From NCBI RefSeq assembly GCF_002368335.1, contig NZ_AP018288.1, positions 6,013,100 through 6,077,099 of the forward strand: a stretch of DNA of 64,000 nucleotides. The letters are read 5' to 3'. The notes under the pieces were generated by a model. That model did no database searches. It was given only the letters and a program-made list of their open reading frames with translations, and was not told the DNA's origin. Below, one piece after another: positions 26,475-35,487 of this stretch. Position numbers and translations under genes: made by a program. Position 1 is the first letter of the stretch, and each line of letters begins with the position of its first letter. Source of the DNA: Nostoc sp. NIES-4103 (GTDB taxonomy: Bacteria; Cyanobacteriota; Cyanobacteriia; Cyanobacteriales; Nostocaceae).

Positions 26475-27788
26475 TCAGGTAGTGTATTCAGCGTTAATTT
26501 TCACGTAGTCATAACTCAAGTCGCAACCCCAAGCTTTACCAGAACCATATCCATTACCAATGCTGACTGCAATGATGACTGGATTGTCTAATCGTTGAGT
26601 TTTGATAGTGGTGCGATCAACTGACAAATCATTACTATTATTGGTGGCAACAAAATCTTTGGGTAAGGAAGCATCATCAGCAGCTTGTTTTAAATAAGCA
26701 CTCGCTGCTTTGCGGTCAAATGGTAAAGGTTGACCATTTTCCAACATTAAGAAATCCCCTAGCTTAATTTGCAGGTTTTCTTGCTCAAAAAGCACACCAG
26801 CTCGACCAGCAGCGGCGGCGATACGTCCCCAATTGGGATCATGTCCAAAGATTGCAGACTTGACTAAAGATGAACCTGCAATAGTTTTGGCTACTTGACG
26901 CGCTGAGAGTTCATCATGGGCACCTGTGACTTGCACTTCAATTAAACAGGTTGCTCCTTCACCGTCACGAGCGATGGCTTTTGCTAAATGCTGGCAAACA
27001 GCTGTTAACATTGCCTCTAATTTTTCTGCTTCTGCGCCCGCGTCGGTAATGGCTGGAGTGCGGGATTGACCATTGGCGAGGGCGATTAAGCTGTCGTTAG
27101 TGCTAGTATCACCATCAACGGTGATAGAATTAAAACTTCTATCAGCGGCTCTAGCTAACATTTGCTGCCAAAGACTGGGTGAAATAGCCGCATCACAGGT
27201 CACAAATGCCAACATAGTTGCCATGTTGGGGTGAATCATCCCAGAACCTTTAGCAATGCCCCCAATTCTTACCGGGCGATCGCCTATAGTTGTCTCTAAA
27301 GCAATAGATTTTGTTACCAAGTCTGTGGTGATAATTGCTCTGGCTGCTGCATCTGACCCTGTGTCAGATAATGTTGCCACTAGCTTGGGAATACCATTTC
27401 TGAGGGCATCCATTTTGATTCGCTGACCAATCACACCAGTAGAAGCTAGTAAAATGGCATCGGGTGAAATATTTAACTCACGAGCCAATAATTCAGCACT
27501 TTCAATAGCATCTTGTACACCCTGCTTACCTGTAGCGGCGTTTGCTTGTCCGGCATTGCAGAGAATTGCACGAGCGCTATGTTTAGCTTGCAAACGTTTG
27601 CGACAATAATCTACACAGGCAGCTTTAACTTGGCTTGTAGTGAATACACCAGCTGCGATCGCTTCTACCTCTGAGTAGATTAACGCCAAATCGGGTAATC
27701 CCGAAGGTTTCAGTCCGGCGGTAATTCCTGTCGCCTGATATCCCCTTGGAGCTGTAACGCCACCACTAATTTCCTGCCAGTCTGCCAT
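26475..27788 (-). CDS. argJ: Bifunctional ornithine acetyltransferase/N-acetylglutamate synthase
   Basis: 437 residues, the normal ArgJ length. The autocleavage site and nucleophile lie in KGSGMIHPNMATMLAF (Thr of the ATML block); the enzyme splits there into alpha and beta chains. It transfers acetyl from N-acetylornithine to glutamate (cyclic arginine pathway) and can also make N-acetylglutamate from acetyl-CoA. Other conserved blocks are GVTAPRGYQATG at the N-terminus, GQANAATG and GHDPNWGRI. No other arginine genes are near, as is usual in cyanobacteria. Cytosolic. Confidence 0.97.
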   Translation of the reverse strand: MADWQEISGGVTAPRGYQATGITAGLKPSGLPDLALIYSEVEAIAAGVFTTSQVKAACVDYCRKRLQAKHSARAILCNAGQANAATGKQGVQDAIESAELLARELNISPDAILLASTGVIGQRIKMDALRNGIPKLVATLSDTGSDAAARAIITTDLVTKSIALETTIGDRPVRIGGIAKGSGMIHPNMATMLAFVTCDAAISPSLWQQMLARAADRSFNSITVDGDTSTNDSLIALANGQSRTPAITDAGAEAEKLEAMLTAVCQHLAKAIARDGEGATCLIEVQVTGAHDELSARQVAKTIAGSSLVKSAIFGHDPNWGRIAAAAGRAGVLFEQENLQIKLGDFLMLENGQPLPFDRKAASAYLKQAADDASLPKDFVATNNSNDLSVDRTTIKTQRLDNPVIIAVSIGNGYGSGKAWGCDLSYDYVKINAEYTT

Positions 27789-27931
27789 TTTTCTGCACCC
27801 ACAACTATTAACCGCACGACTGGCGATTATACCAAGTCTTCCAAGGCTTATTCATTAATTTAGCTGAAGGGGAAGGGGGAAGGGGAAGAACTTAATTTTT
27901 GCCAGGAGTGAAGGTACGTAAAAGCATAATT

Positions 27932-28076
27932 AGGACTTACGCGCATTGTCATATTTTTCTCGTGTGGGTTGTCAAAGGTCAAAAGTCAACAGTCCAACAA
28001 ATCAAGGTTTTTGACCTTTGACTCTTGACTATTGACTGCTATTGCAGAAAATATGTGTGCCAGTTGCGTAAGTCCT
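27932..28076. mobile_element. 145-bp MITE-like element with AGGACTTACGC termini
   Basis: Terminal inverted repeats AGGACTTACGC are perfect at both ends. The interior has GGTCAAAAGTCAACAGTC and its partial inverse TTTTTGACCTTTGAC, so the element can fold on itself. It has no coding capacity. A partial copy is at 9646-9730. The parent transposon is not in the window. Confidence 0.7.
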
Positions 28077-28192
28077 GCATAAAAACAATTGTTTATCACA
28101 ATTTAAAATTGTGGTCTTTGTTCTCTTAACCTTACCCCAAATATTAAAATCTTCCCCTTCCCCTTCCCCTTCCCCCCTGGCTATCAGATAGC

Positions 28193-28245
28193 AAAAAAGG
28201 AGAGCCACTTAGGCAGCTCTCCAGATCATCAGGGTGCATCTACTT
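28193..28245 (-). ncRNA. Small RNA-like unit, copy 1
   Basis: On the minus strand a perfect -10 box TATAAT (28256-28251) is followed, after 6-7 bases, by AGTAGATGCACCCTGATGATC, then the terminator hairpin GGAGAGC/GCTCTCC and TTTTTT (28198-28193). This gives a transcript of about 53 nt. A second unit 361 bp away has the same layout and shared sequence blocks. Tandem short self-contained units of this size recall NsiR1-type heterocyst RNAs, but the sequence was not compared with them. No open frame is present. Confidence 0.6.
28199..28222 (-). terminator. Intrinsic terminator of small RNA copy 1
   Basis: On the minus strand a 7-bp GGAGAGC/GCTCTCC stem, extendable to about 10 pairs with wobbles around a CTAA loop, is followed at once by six T. 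On the plus strand no T-run follows, which fixes the orientation. Confidence 0.7.
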
Positions 28246-28550
28246 AGCACATTATAACACTTTTGCCATGAGGAGTAATACCCATTATTTCTTTTTTGTA
28301 TACATATTGTTAAGAACTTACCCCGAATTTACTTAACCTAGAAAATTTTAGTTGAAAATGGCAATTTTAATTTTTATCAAGGAATACATAATGCGTGTTA
28401 CCAAAACTAGGGTGTTGGGTGATGGTTGTGGGGTAGAAGAGAAAATTATCTTCTTGTACACCCTGTAAGAACACCAATAGGGGTACTGAGTAAACACCAA
28501 TTACCTGACACTGGACACCTTTGTGCTTGACACTCATAACTCATGAGCTA

Positions 28551-28606
28551 AAAAAAGAAGGAGAGCTATTTAGTCAGCCCTCCCGATCATTAGGGTATAT
28601 CTACTA
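28551..28606 (-). ncRNA. Small RNA-like unit, copy 2
   Basis: Minus strand: -10-like TATTCT (28617-28612), then AGTAGATATACCCTAATGATC, an 8-bp stem GGAGGGCT/AGCTCTCC and TTCTTTTTTT ending near 28550. It shares GTAGAT, ACCCT, ATGATC, GGAG, CTAA and GCTCTCC with copy 1 in the same order. The stem is kept although bases differ (a G-C pair became G-U), as expected for a structured RNA. Sequence upstream of the -10 is also conserved between the copies (CCTCA, then AAA). Confidence 0.58.
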
Positions 28607-28822
28607 CACACAGAATAGCTTTTTAGGTGTGAGGGGTGTTACCTATTTTTTTGTTTTTTTTGTAAAAATCTGATGAAGAAATTCTAGAGGACAGCAATTA
28701 ATTAAAAGCTGTACTTATCCCTTAACGGCATAGTTTTTCAACTCAGATATTGCATCTCACCGTACAAACCCAGACAATATAAAATTGGGCATTAATATCA
28801 TGACCGCGAAATTATTTACAAG

Positions 28823-28990
28823 ATCATGTCTGCTAAATCACTTACGATATATCATTGCGAGCGCAACTAAGTAAAGTTAAGCGATCGCAAGCAAACATCT
28901 TGAGATTGCTTCACTAGGAAGATTGCTACATAAAGCCCTTCGGGCATGTCTTCGCTTAGCGCTGCAAACAGCTGTTCAACCGGACATGAT
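28823..28990. mobile_element. 168-bp MITE-like repeat with ATCATGTCYG termini
   Basis: ATCATGTCTG at the left and CGGACATGAT at the right form near-perfect 10-bp terminal inverted repeats. The same terminal sequence bounds the larger element at 59594-59894, and GGACATGATA also occurs at 13025. The interior has TTCGGGCATGTCTTCGCTTAGCG-like extragenic repeat sequence and no gene. Confidence 0.55.
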
Positions 28991-29124
28991 AAAATTCGCT
29001 ACCTTATTTTTATTACTTATTAGCGCTAAATGAGGGTTTTACTTTTTTTACTGAGTCACGAAATTATATCAAGATAACTGGGGTAATTATTAAGTGCATT
29101 GTTACAGAAATTTGCTATTAGGAA

Positions 29125-31098
29125 TTAAACAACAGAAGATTGATATCGTGAGCCATTGGGCATAATTGCACCTTCAGTGAAAGCACTACTCAGTTCATAA
29201 TCGCTCACCTTAGCATTTTTGAGATTAGCACCAGTCAGATAGGCCCCCTCCAGGTTAGCACCACTCAAACTAGCATCTCTCAAATCTGCACCGCTCAGGT
29301 TTGCATGACTCAAATCTGCACAAATCAAATTAGCACTTTTGAGATTAGCACTATTAAGATTAGCCTGACTTAAATTAGCAAAACCCAGTTTGGCATGACT
29401 TAAATCTGCACCACTAAGTTTAACCTGACTAAGATTAGCATTATCTAAATTGGCATAGCTCAAATTAGCATTACTGAGGTCGCTTTCCATCAAATTGGCT
29501 TTACTTAGATTGGCATGAGAGAGATTAATATCTACTAACTCCGCGCCAGGAGCATCCAAACCTCTTAGAGAAACACCATCTTCATTCAAATCTTGTAATG
29601 CCAAAACTCTAGCATAACTAACTTTAACATCGTGTGCTGCATCAACCGTACTCCAGGCTTGATAATGAAATTGTTTTCTCCTATCTGGAGTTTCCTTAAT
29701 AAATAGAACTAGCGCCACCACCAAACTGATACTATCAGCAGCACCCAAAACTTCTGCAAGTACAGAATTGTCATCAACAATTACAACAATGAATGTAAAA
29801 ATAACTGCCGTAACTATAGCGACCAACCATGTTGGTGCTATCCAGAAAATATCAACAAATCTCCTAGGAATTGGCTTGAGTAATTCACTTAATTGCTGTT
29901 CTGATATTTTTGTTTGAAATTGATGATAATTAGCAGCCAATTTATTAATAATTTCTGTTAATACTTCACCATTTAACTGAATCGATATAAGAGATTTTTT
30001 TTCTGTCTCTGGTTGAAATTCTTTTAGTGGTTCGGCTTTTAATATTGAAGCTTTCGCTAAAGTTGCAGATTTTTTTTCAGATGAGACAGTTTTTGGTAAA
30101 GTTGTAAGTTTCTGTGCTTGGACAACTTTAGGTGAAGACTCTTCCCCTGCACCTTTTAACATTAACGCTGTAATTGCTCTAAAAGCATCTACCCAAGCTT
30201 TTTTGACTTCATGAGTCCAATCTTCTTGGAGATACTGTTCAAATGTCACTAGCAAAGCGTCCCCCACTGGGCCATAATATCTGGGAATGGCTCCATAGGC
30301 TACATGTCTACGTCCTAGAGCTTTGAGAACTGGTACTAAAGCCTCTGGATTGCGGAGATTTTCTACCACTAAAACTAGGGAATTTAACAGCTGTTTATGC
30401 TGATTCACCATATCAATATTAGTAAATAGTTGTTTCACCTCTGGGTGAGCTTTAAACAAATTCTCATAAAAGCTTGCGGCAAATTCCTCAGCACAAGGTT
30501 TAATTTTTTCAAAACTAATTTCTAGTAAATCTACAGGTAGCTTTGCAGATTCTTCTTTTGGTATTGCTGTTAAGATTTCTTCGGCTGTTTCTACTTGTTT
30601 AATCTCTTCTAACTTTTGCTCAATTGGTTTTGTCGCTGCTTGTTGTTCTGAATTGGCTGCTATCTCTAATTTAACTTTTGTTGGTGCATGATCTACACCT
30701 GCACCCTTTAACATCAAAGTAGTAATTGCTGTGAAAGCATCTAGCCAGGCTGTTTTGACTTCATGAGTCCAATCTTCTTGGAGATACTGTTCAAATGTAA
30801 CTAGCAAAGCTTCTCCCACTGGGCCATAATATTTGGGAATGGCCCCATAGCTGACGTGTCTACCTCCTAGAGCTTTGAGAACTGGCTCTAAAGCTTCTGG
30901 GTTCCGGAGATTTTCTACTACCAAAACTAGAGAATTTAATAGCTTTTTTTGCTGATTTACCATATCAGTATTGGTAAATAGCGGTTTTACCTCTGGATGA
31001 GCTTTAAACAAATTATCATAGAAACTTGCGGCAAATTCCTCAGCACGAGGTTTAACTTTTTCAAAACTTTGCTCTAAAATTTCAATATTTAAAGACAT
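29125..31098 (-). CDS. Tandem double-globin, membrane and pentapeptide-repeat fusion protein
   Basis: 657 residues. Two bacterial-type globin domains (about 5-135 and 190-320) are nearly identical in sequence. Each keeps the B10 Tyr (Y27, Y211), a distal Gln (Q49/Q50; Q233 with His at 234) and the proximal His in RHVxYGAIPxYYGPVG (H81, H265), so both should bind heme. A Lys/Glu-rich linker follows, then two membrane helices (about 410-470) and roughly 100 residues of pentapeptide repeats (ANLSxANL pattern, about 510-625). No kinase, cyclase or methyl-acceptor output domain is present. A heme-based O2/NO/redox sensor or carrier anchored in a membrane is the best guess; the pentapeptide solenoid may bind a partner. 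Confidence 0.88.
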   Translation of the reverse strand: MSLNIEILEQSFEKVKPRAEEFAASFYDNLFKAHPEVKPLFTNTDMVNQQKKLLNSLVLVVENLRNPEALEPVLKALGGRHVSYGAIPKYYGPVGEALLVTFEQYLQEDWTHEVKTAWLDAFTAITTLMLKGAGVDHAPTKVKLEIAANSEQQAATKPIEQKLEEIKQVETAEEILTAIPKEESAKLPVDLLEISFEKIKPCAEEFAASFYENLFKAHPEVKQLFTNIDMVNQHKQLLNSLVLVVENLRNPEALVPVLKALGRRHVAYGAIPRYYGPVGDALLVTFEQYLQEDWTHEVKKAWVDAFRAITALMLKGAGEESSPKVVQAQKLTTLPKTVSSEKKSATLAKASILKAEPLKEFQPETEKKSLISIQLNGEVLTEIINKLAANYHQFQTKISEQQLSELLKPIPRRFVDIFWIAPTWLVAIVTAVIFTFIVVIVDDNSVLAEVLGAADSISLVVALVLFIKETPDRRKQFHYQAWSTVDAAHDVKVSYARVLALQDLNEDGVSLRGLDAPGAELVDINLSHANLSKANLMESDLSNANLSYANLDNANLSQVKLSGADLSHAKLGFANLSQANLNSANLKSANLICADLSHANLSGADLRDASLSGANLEGAYLTGANLKNAKVSDYELSSAFTEGAIMPNGSRYQSSVV

Positions 31099-31234
31099 AT
31101 TTATTTTGCAATTTACTAATAAAAGATTTTAATTATTTAAGCATAAACTTGAAAAGCTTATATGATATAAATATTTCTTGACAAAATTTATTCAAGAAAT
31201 TTAAAAATTACTGTCATATTAGTTGTGGAAAAAA

Positions 31235-31552
31235 TTACAAACTCAATTCTTCTAATTCCTGCCATAAAATAGACATAAACTCATTAGCATCTTTAATCCC
31301 CATTTCTCCCAGTGCTTGCCATTCTTCAGTTGTGTAATCTAAATCTTGCCCCATGATGTCTTGAGTCCAATAAGGCAACTTAGAAGGATTTTCCATTAAC
31401 TCATAAGTCATTTCCAATATTTTTGTTCCTGTAGTATTTTCCCTGGCTTTTGTCGCCAAACAAAAAGCAAGTAACTTAGCTAAATTGCTTTGTGGCGGAA
31501 TAGATATTAGAAAAGCCATATTTTGTGCCAATACAAACTTGTCTAACTTCAT
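31235..31552 (-). CDS. Hypothetical protein, 105 aa
   Basis: Not recognised. ATG 31552 (MKLDKFVLAQ) is preferred over a start eight codons upstream. The protein is mostly helical, slightly acidic at the C-terminus (LWQELEELSL) and has no membrane segment or signal peptide. It contains a Trp-rich middle part (YWTQDIMGQD, EEWQALG). It lies upstream of the globin fusion gene in the same direction, about 136 bp away, so co-transcription is possible. Confidence 0.6.
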   Translation of the reverse strand: MKLDKFVLAQNMAFLISIPPQSNLAKLLAFCLATKARENTTGTKILEMTYELMENPSKLPYWTQDIMGQDLDYTTEEWQALGEMGIKDANEFMSILWQELEELSL

Positions 31553-31827
31553 TTTCCTTGTTTTCCTAATGTACAAGCATATTAGCAGAGGTTGGAATAA
31601 TTATGAAAATAAATTAACTTAAGTTCGATGAACCTTTCCCAAACCCCTCTCCGACGTGGAGAGGTGGCTCTGAAATTCTTGGAAAAGAACGAAAAATCGA
31701 GCTTTTGAAGCCTCTCTCTTGAGCCTGGCTATAAATTTTATTTTCTATAGCCAAAACCGTATTTGGTACACAGACTCTTTTACTTTGTTGGGATTAAAAG
31801 ATATTTGTCAGCTAAATCTACTTATTT

Positions 31828-31960
31828 AACGTGAGTTCGACAAGTACTGTTTTGACCTCTCCCCCGGCCCCTCTCCTACAAGGAAAGGGGAATAAAACTA
31901 TTATTTTTTCATTGCTCCTCTCTCCCCTAAGAGGAGGGAGAGGTTTATCGAACTCACGTT
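31828..31960. mobile_element. 133-bp MITE-like element with AACGTGAGTTCGA termini
   Basis: Perfect 13-bp terminal inverted repeats AACGTGAGTTCGA/TCGAACTCACGTT bound a non-coding interior with CCCCTCTCCTACAAGGAAAGGGG-type self-complementary sequence. A second copy is at 59723-59877. A fragment resembling the interior (CTCTCCGACGTGGAGAGG, AAAAATCGAGCTTTTGAAGCC) lies at about 31640-31720. Confidence 0.72.
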
Positions 31961-31973
31961 TATATGGCAATAA

Positions 31974-33998
31974 TTATTTTACAATTTTAGATATAGTAGC
32001 AGGAACAATATTCAGATTAGCAACTAACCCATAGGTTGATACATAATCTTCTAACTCTTGCAAATCAACTGTCCCATTTTTATCAGTGTCAAGAGTGGCG
32101 AAAAGATAATCTGTTATGTATTTCCTGACTTCTTCAGAACTACGTTCGCCTGTTGTCATATCTTCTATTTGACCTAAAAACTCCATAATTTCATCTCTAT
32201 CGAGTGCCCGACTTCCATCTGTATCCAATTGCAGGAAAAGCTTTTTGATCTGTTCTGTTGCCATTCTCGAAGAGCGCAGTGTTTCTCTCAATAATTCATT
32301 GCCAAATGAATTCATAAACAATATCTGCTCTATAAGTGGGATGGAGAAGAAACCCAGTGCTGCCCAAAAAATTGCATATCTTACAGTTTCCTGATTTCCA
32401 GTTGCACTAACTCCGATGAAAAGAGCAGCCCAAAGGAAAAAGTTTGGATTAACAAGCAGGATATAAGCATCTTGAGCTTCTGCTTTGTTAAGCTTGCCTT
32501 TTGTAAATACTGAAGTCAATACGGCAAAGATGCGTATTAAAGTAAAGACTAATGTTGCTACTGCAAGTTGTTGGAGACAGGCTAGGGAACGATTCACATC
32601 TGTTGAGGAAAATAAGTCGCTGATGAATGTTGGTAAAGTAAACTGGAACCCAGTTGTCAAGGCCATTAATGCCACAGCAAGCACTCCGATAAACTTCCAG
32701 TTCTTGCTGTGGTGGTTTGATTCAACAGGAGATTTCTCACGCCAAAATTGGGCTAAAGCTCCTGGTATTGCCAAACCAACAATTAGAATCACCAAAAAAA
32801 ATTGAAGGCTCGAAGAGTTAATTGGTAATTGTTTTGCCAACCCAAATGTCACAATCAGAGCAAGTGGAGCGATGATTGATAATGTCCTTGATAAGATAGC
32901 TGAGGGATAGAGATTACCGCCCCAGAGTACCGATAAAATTGGGGAAGTTAAAGCTGGGGGAACCATCAAAAAAAGCACCCACATAACTTTGTACAAATCG
33001 CCAGGGTTTTGATACAAGATTCCAGAAAAGATTAAAAATAGCCCAATAACCCATCTGACCAACATCCACGCGTAGACTATGTACTTCACAGTTGAACTTA
33101 CTTTGCGTTTACTGGCTGCAAAGTCAATATCTAGATAGGTATAAAAGGTTGAAGCAGCTAGACAAGCAACGATGATTGCTCGAAATAGTTCTGATGGAAT
33201 TCCCCCTTCAAGACCGCTGAAGGCTCTTACCAAGCATCCCAATAAGAAGGCAGCAGCATAGAGCAAAATTGCCCACATAATTGACAAATCGTTGATTTGT
33301 TTACGTAAAGAAGCAGCACCGCCAGATTCTTTATCACGAAACTTGACTAGCTCCTCTCGACTGAGAGCTTTACCATTGGGGAGTTTCAGATGTTTATAAG
33401 CAGTCGGTGGCAGATTGCTTAAATAGAGTGCTAAAGGCTCCAATACATATTGGTGACACACTACTAAAACATTTTCACCTCGTTGTAAGTGCGGTACAAC
33501 CCGCTCCTCATAGAAACGTGCAGCGCGTTCATAAACTTGTCCAATCTTCTCGCCAGCTGGGGGTGCTTCGTTGTGTGAATGCAGCATTTCCTCGAAGCCT
33601 TCGTAACCCAGAGCCAGACGCAGTAGATTTAAATTACGACCTGCAAAAATACCAAAAGATTTCTCGCTAATTCGATGGTCTATCTGTATAGGAGTATCGG
33701 GGGATTTCAACGCTTGGCTTTCTGCAAGTGCAATTTCACAGGTTTGTCGTGCGCGTCTCATATGAGAGACATATACTGCATCAAACTTCACACCTTTTTT
33801 CTTGAGGTCAATCCCTGCTTGACGTGCTTGCAATCTACCAAATGTGGTCAAATCGACATCTAATACACCTGCAAAAATATTGCGTTCATTGCTGGTGCTT
33901 TCACCATGCCGAATGAAATACACTTTTCCATGCTGATGATTGTTTTCTGCTACTTGGCTAGCTGTCGGCAGATTTTCCGAGTTAGAAATTGTTTCCAA
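31974..33998 (-). CDS. Histidine phosphatase, polytopic membrane and EF-hand fusion
   Basis: 674 residues. The N-terminal domain (about 25-215) is a histidine phosphatase: RHGESTSNERN with the phospho-His, and the second catalytic His in VVCHQYVLEP. A hydrophobic region follows (about 235-575) with roughly ten membrane helices, faintly like SBF/BASS transporters. The C-terminus (about 595-660) has two canonical EF-hand loops, DTDGSRALDRDE and DTDKNGTVDLQE. The logic suggests a calcium-responsive membrane enzyme or transporter with a cytosolic phosphatase. I know no characterised protein with this order. The substrate is unknown. Confidence 0.88.
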   Translation of the reverse strand: METISNSENLPTASQVAENNHQHGKVYFIRHGESTSNERNIFAGVLDVDLTTFGRLQARQAGIDLKKKGVKFDAVYVSHMRRARQTCEIALAESQALKSPDTPIQIDHRISEKSFGIFAGRNLNLLRLALGYEGFEEMLHSHNEAPPAGEKIGQVYERAARFYEERVVPHLQRGENVLVVCHQYVLEPLALYLSNLPPTAYKHLKLPNGKALSREELVKFRDKESGGAASLRKQINDLSIMWAILLYAAAFLLGCLVRAFSGLEGGIPSELFRAIIVACLAASTFYTYLDIDFAASKRKVSSTVKYIVYAWMLVRWVIGLFLIFSGILYQNPGDLYKVMWVLFLMVPPALTSPILSVLWGGNLYPSAILSRTLSIIAPLALIVTFGLAKQLPINSSSLQFFLVILIVGLAIPGALAQFWREKSPVESNHHSKNWKFIGVLAVALMALTTGFQFTLPTFISDLFSSTDVNRSLACLQQLAVATLVFTLIRIFAVLTSVFTKGKLNKAEAQDAYILLVNPNFFLWAALFIGVSATGNQETVRYAIFWAALGFFSIPLIEQILFMNSFGNELLRETLRSSRMATEQIKKLFLQLDTDGSRALDRDEIMEFLGQIEDMTTGERSSEEVRKYITDYLFATLDTDKNGTVDLQELEDYVSTYGLVANLNIVPATISKIVK

Positions 33999-34530
33999 GA
34001 TAGATTTTCCCTTTGTAGATTCTTATTCACGTACTTGTTCTATGCAAAACATACTTGTTAGTTCCTTGCTCGAACTGCTTTAGAGCCATATTTTTGCGTA
34101 GGCGTAGTTAGCCGCAGGCATCACACGAGTGTGTTCTCTTAAGAGTTGACATACCTTAAGAGTCATAGCCCTCATCTATGAATTGGCTTGTCATGAGATG
34201 CTCTGCACCTCCGACTCAAGAAGCTTCCATCAAACCTGTCCACCTACTATGTATTAGTTTGGTGAACTATTAGGCTTTTAGGATGCAGCTGATAACAGTC
34301 ACAAAAGATAATTTATGCCTTATCTTAGCGGGTTTGTATACTTTTAGTGCTCTTGATCACTAACAATTAACTATTGTTAATGTGAAAAGCTTTTGACTGT
34401 GAAATGTAGACTGCAAGTAGAATTAGGAATTAGGTAATCTACCCAGCCAATATAACCTCCTCCTCAAGAAAGAGGTTAAAAGTGTATATTTATATGACGT
34501 AAAGAAATTTAAATTATTTATAATAAATTT
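33999..34530. other. Intergenic region, about 530 bp
   Basis: No gene is seen. It includes a short extragenic repeat segment (34098-34140, GTAGGCGTAGTTAGCCGCAGGC) and AT-rich sequence likely to hold promoters for the two divergent flanking genes. Confidence 0.5.
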
Positions 34531-35475
34531 GTGGTACTGAATGAAATTAATTTACAAGTCCAAGAAACCAGCGGCGATCGCCTCGACCGCTACCTTGCCC
34601 AAGAATTACCAGACTTATCACGTTCCCGCATCCAACAGTTAATTGAACAGGGTAACGTTCAAATCAACGGCAAAGTCTGCACAACCAAAAAGATTAATGT
34701 GAAAGCAGGCGATCGCATCACGCTGGAAATACCAGAAGCCCAACCTCTAGAACTGCAAGCCCAAGAGATACCCTTAGATATTCTCTACGAAGACGACCAG
34801 GTACTGATTCTCAACAAACCTGCTGGTTTAGTTGTGCATCCTGCACCTGGTCATGCAGATGGTACTTTAGTAAATGCCTTATTAGCACATTGCCCCAATC
34901 TCCCAGGAATAGGGGGAGTGCAACGTCCGGGAATCGTGCATCGACTAGATAAAGATACAACAGGTGCGATCGCCATTGCTAAAACAGATCTTGCCTATCA
35001 ACACTTACAAGCGCAACTCCAAGCAAAAACTGCACGGCGAGAATATCTAGGTGTGGTTTACGGTGCCCCAAAAGTGGAAAGCGGCACCATAGACTTACCC
35101 ATTGGTCGCCATCCCCAAGACCGCAAAAAAATGGCAGTTGTTTCCCTAGAACAAGGCGGACGGTCTGCCATCACTCATTGGCAAGTACTTGAACGCTTAG
35201 GAAACTATACATTAATCCACTTTCGATTAGAAACGGGACGTACCCATCAAATTCGCGTCCATAGTGCCAAAATCGGTCATCCCATTGTCGGTGATCCAAT
35301 TTATGGTTCTGGTCGTTCTGTAGGAGTAAACTTGCCAGGTCAAGCACTACATGCTTGGCGACTAAAGTTGCAGCATCCCGTTTCTTTTGATTGGATTGAA
35401 GTCACAGCTCCCCCTCCCCAAACATTTACAACTCTACTAGAAGTTCTGCGCCGACGAGCAGCCATTTCTTCATAA
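34531..35475 (+). CDS. RluA/RluD-family pseudouridine synthase
   Basis: 314 residues starting at GTG 34531; no in-frame ATG lies nearby. An S4 RNA-binding domain (about 15-75, DRLDRYLAQELPDLSRSRIQ) precedes the catalytic domain with its active-site Asp in VHRLDKDTTG and the RTHQIRVH block. It isomerises uridine to pseudouridine in rRNA; the closest characterised relative is RluD (helix 69 of 23S rRNA), but the exact site is inferred. It precedes the phycobilisome cluster by chance; an STRR tract separates them. Confidence 0.93.
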   Translation: MVLNEINLQVQETSGDRLDRYLAQELPDLSRSRIQQLIEQGNVQINGKVCTTKKINVKAGDRITLEIPEAQPLELQAQEIPLDILYEDDQVLILNKPAGLVVHPAPGHADGTLVNALLAHCPNLPGIGGVQRPGIVHRLDKDTTGAIAIAKTDLAYQHLQAQLQAKTARREYLGVVYGAPKVESGTIDLPIGRHPQDRKKMAVVSLEQGGRSAITHWQVLERLGNYTLIHFRLETGRTHQIRVHSAKIGHPIVGDPIYGSGRSVGVNLPGQALHAWRLKLQHPVSFDWIEVTAPPPQTFTTLLEVLRRRAAISS

Positions 35476-35487
35476 AATGATTAGGTA

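Larger units (their letters stand above)
28246..29124. other. Long intergenic region around the small RNA units
   Basis: Apart from the two small RNA-like units and the repeat at 28823-28990, no protein gene is visible. A 25-codon frame at 28391 lacks protein-like features. The AT-rich stretch 29000-29124 lies downstream of the globin gene. Confidence 0.5.

Noticed and set aside
28261..28280. ACTCCTCA on the minus strand resembling the Yfr1 RNA motif ACUCCUCACAC (also ACCCCTCACAC near 28625-28640).
   Set aside because: The motif lies upstream of the -10 boxes of the small RNA units and is not between two hairpins, so it belongs to the promoter region rather than to a Yfr1 RNA.
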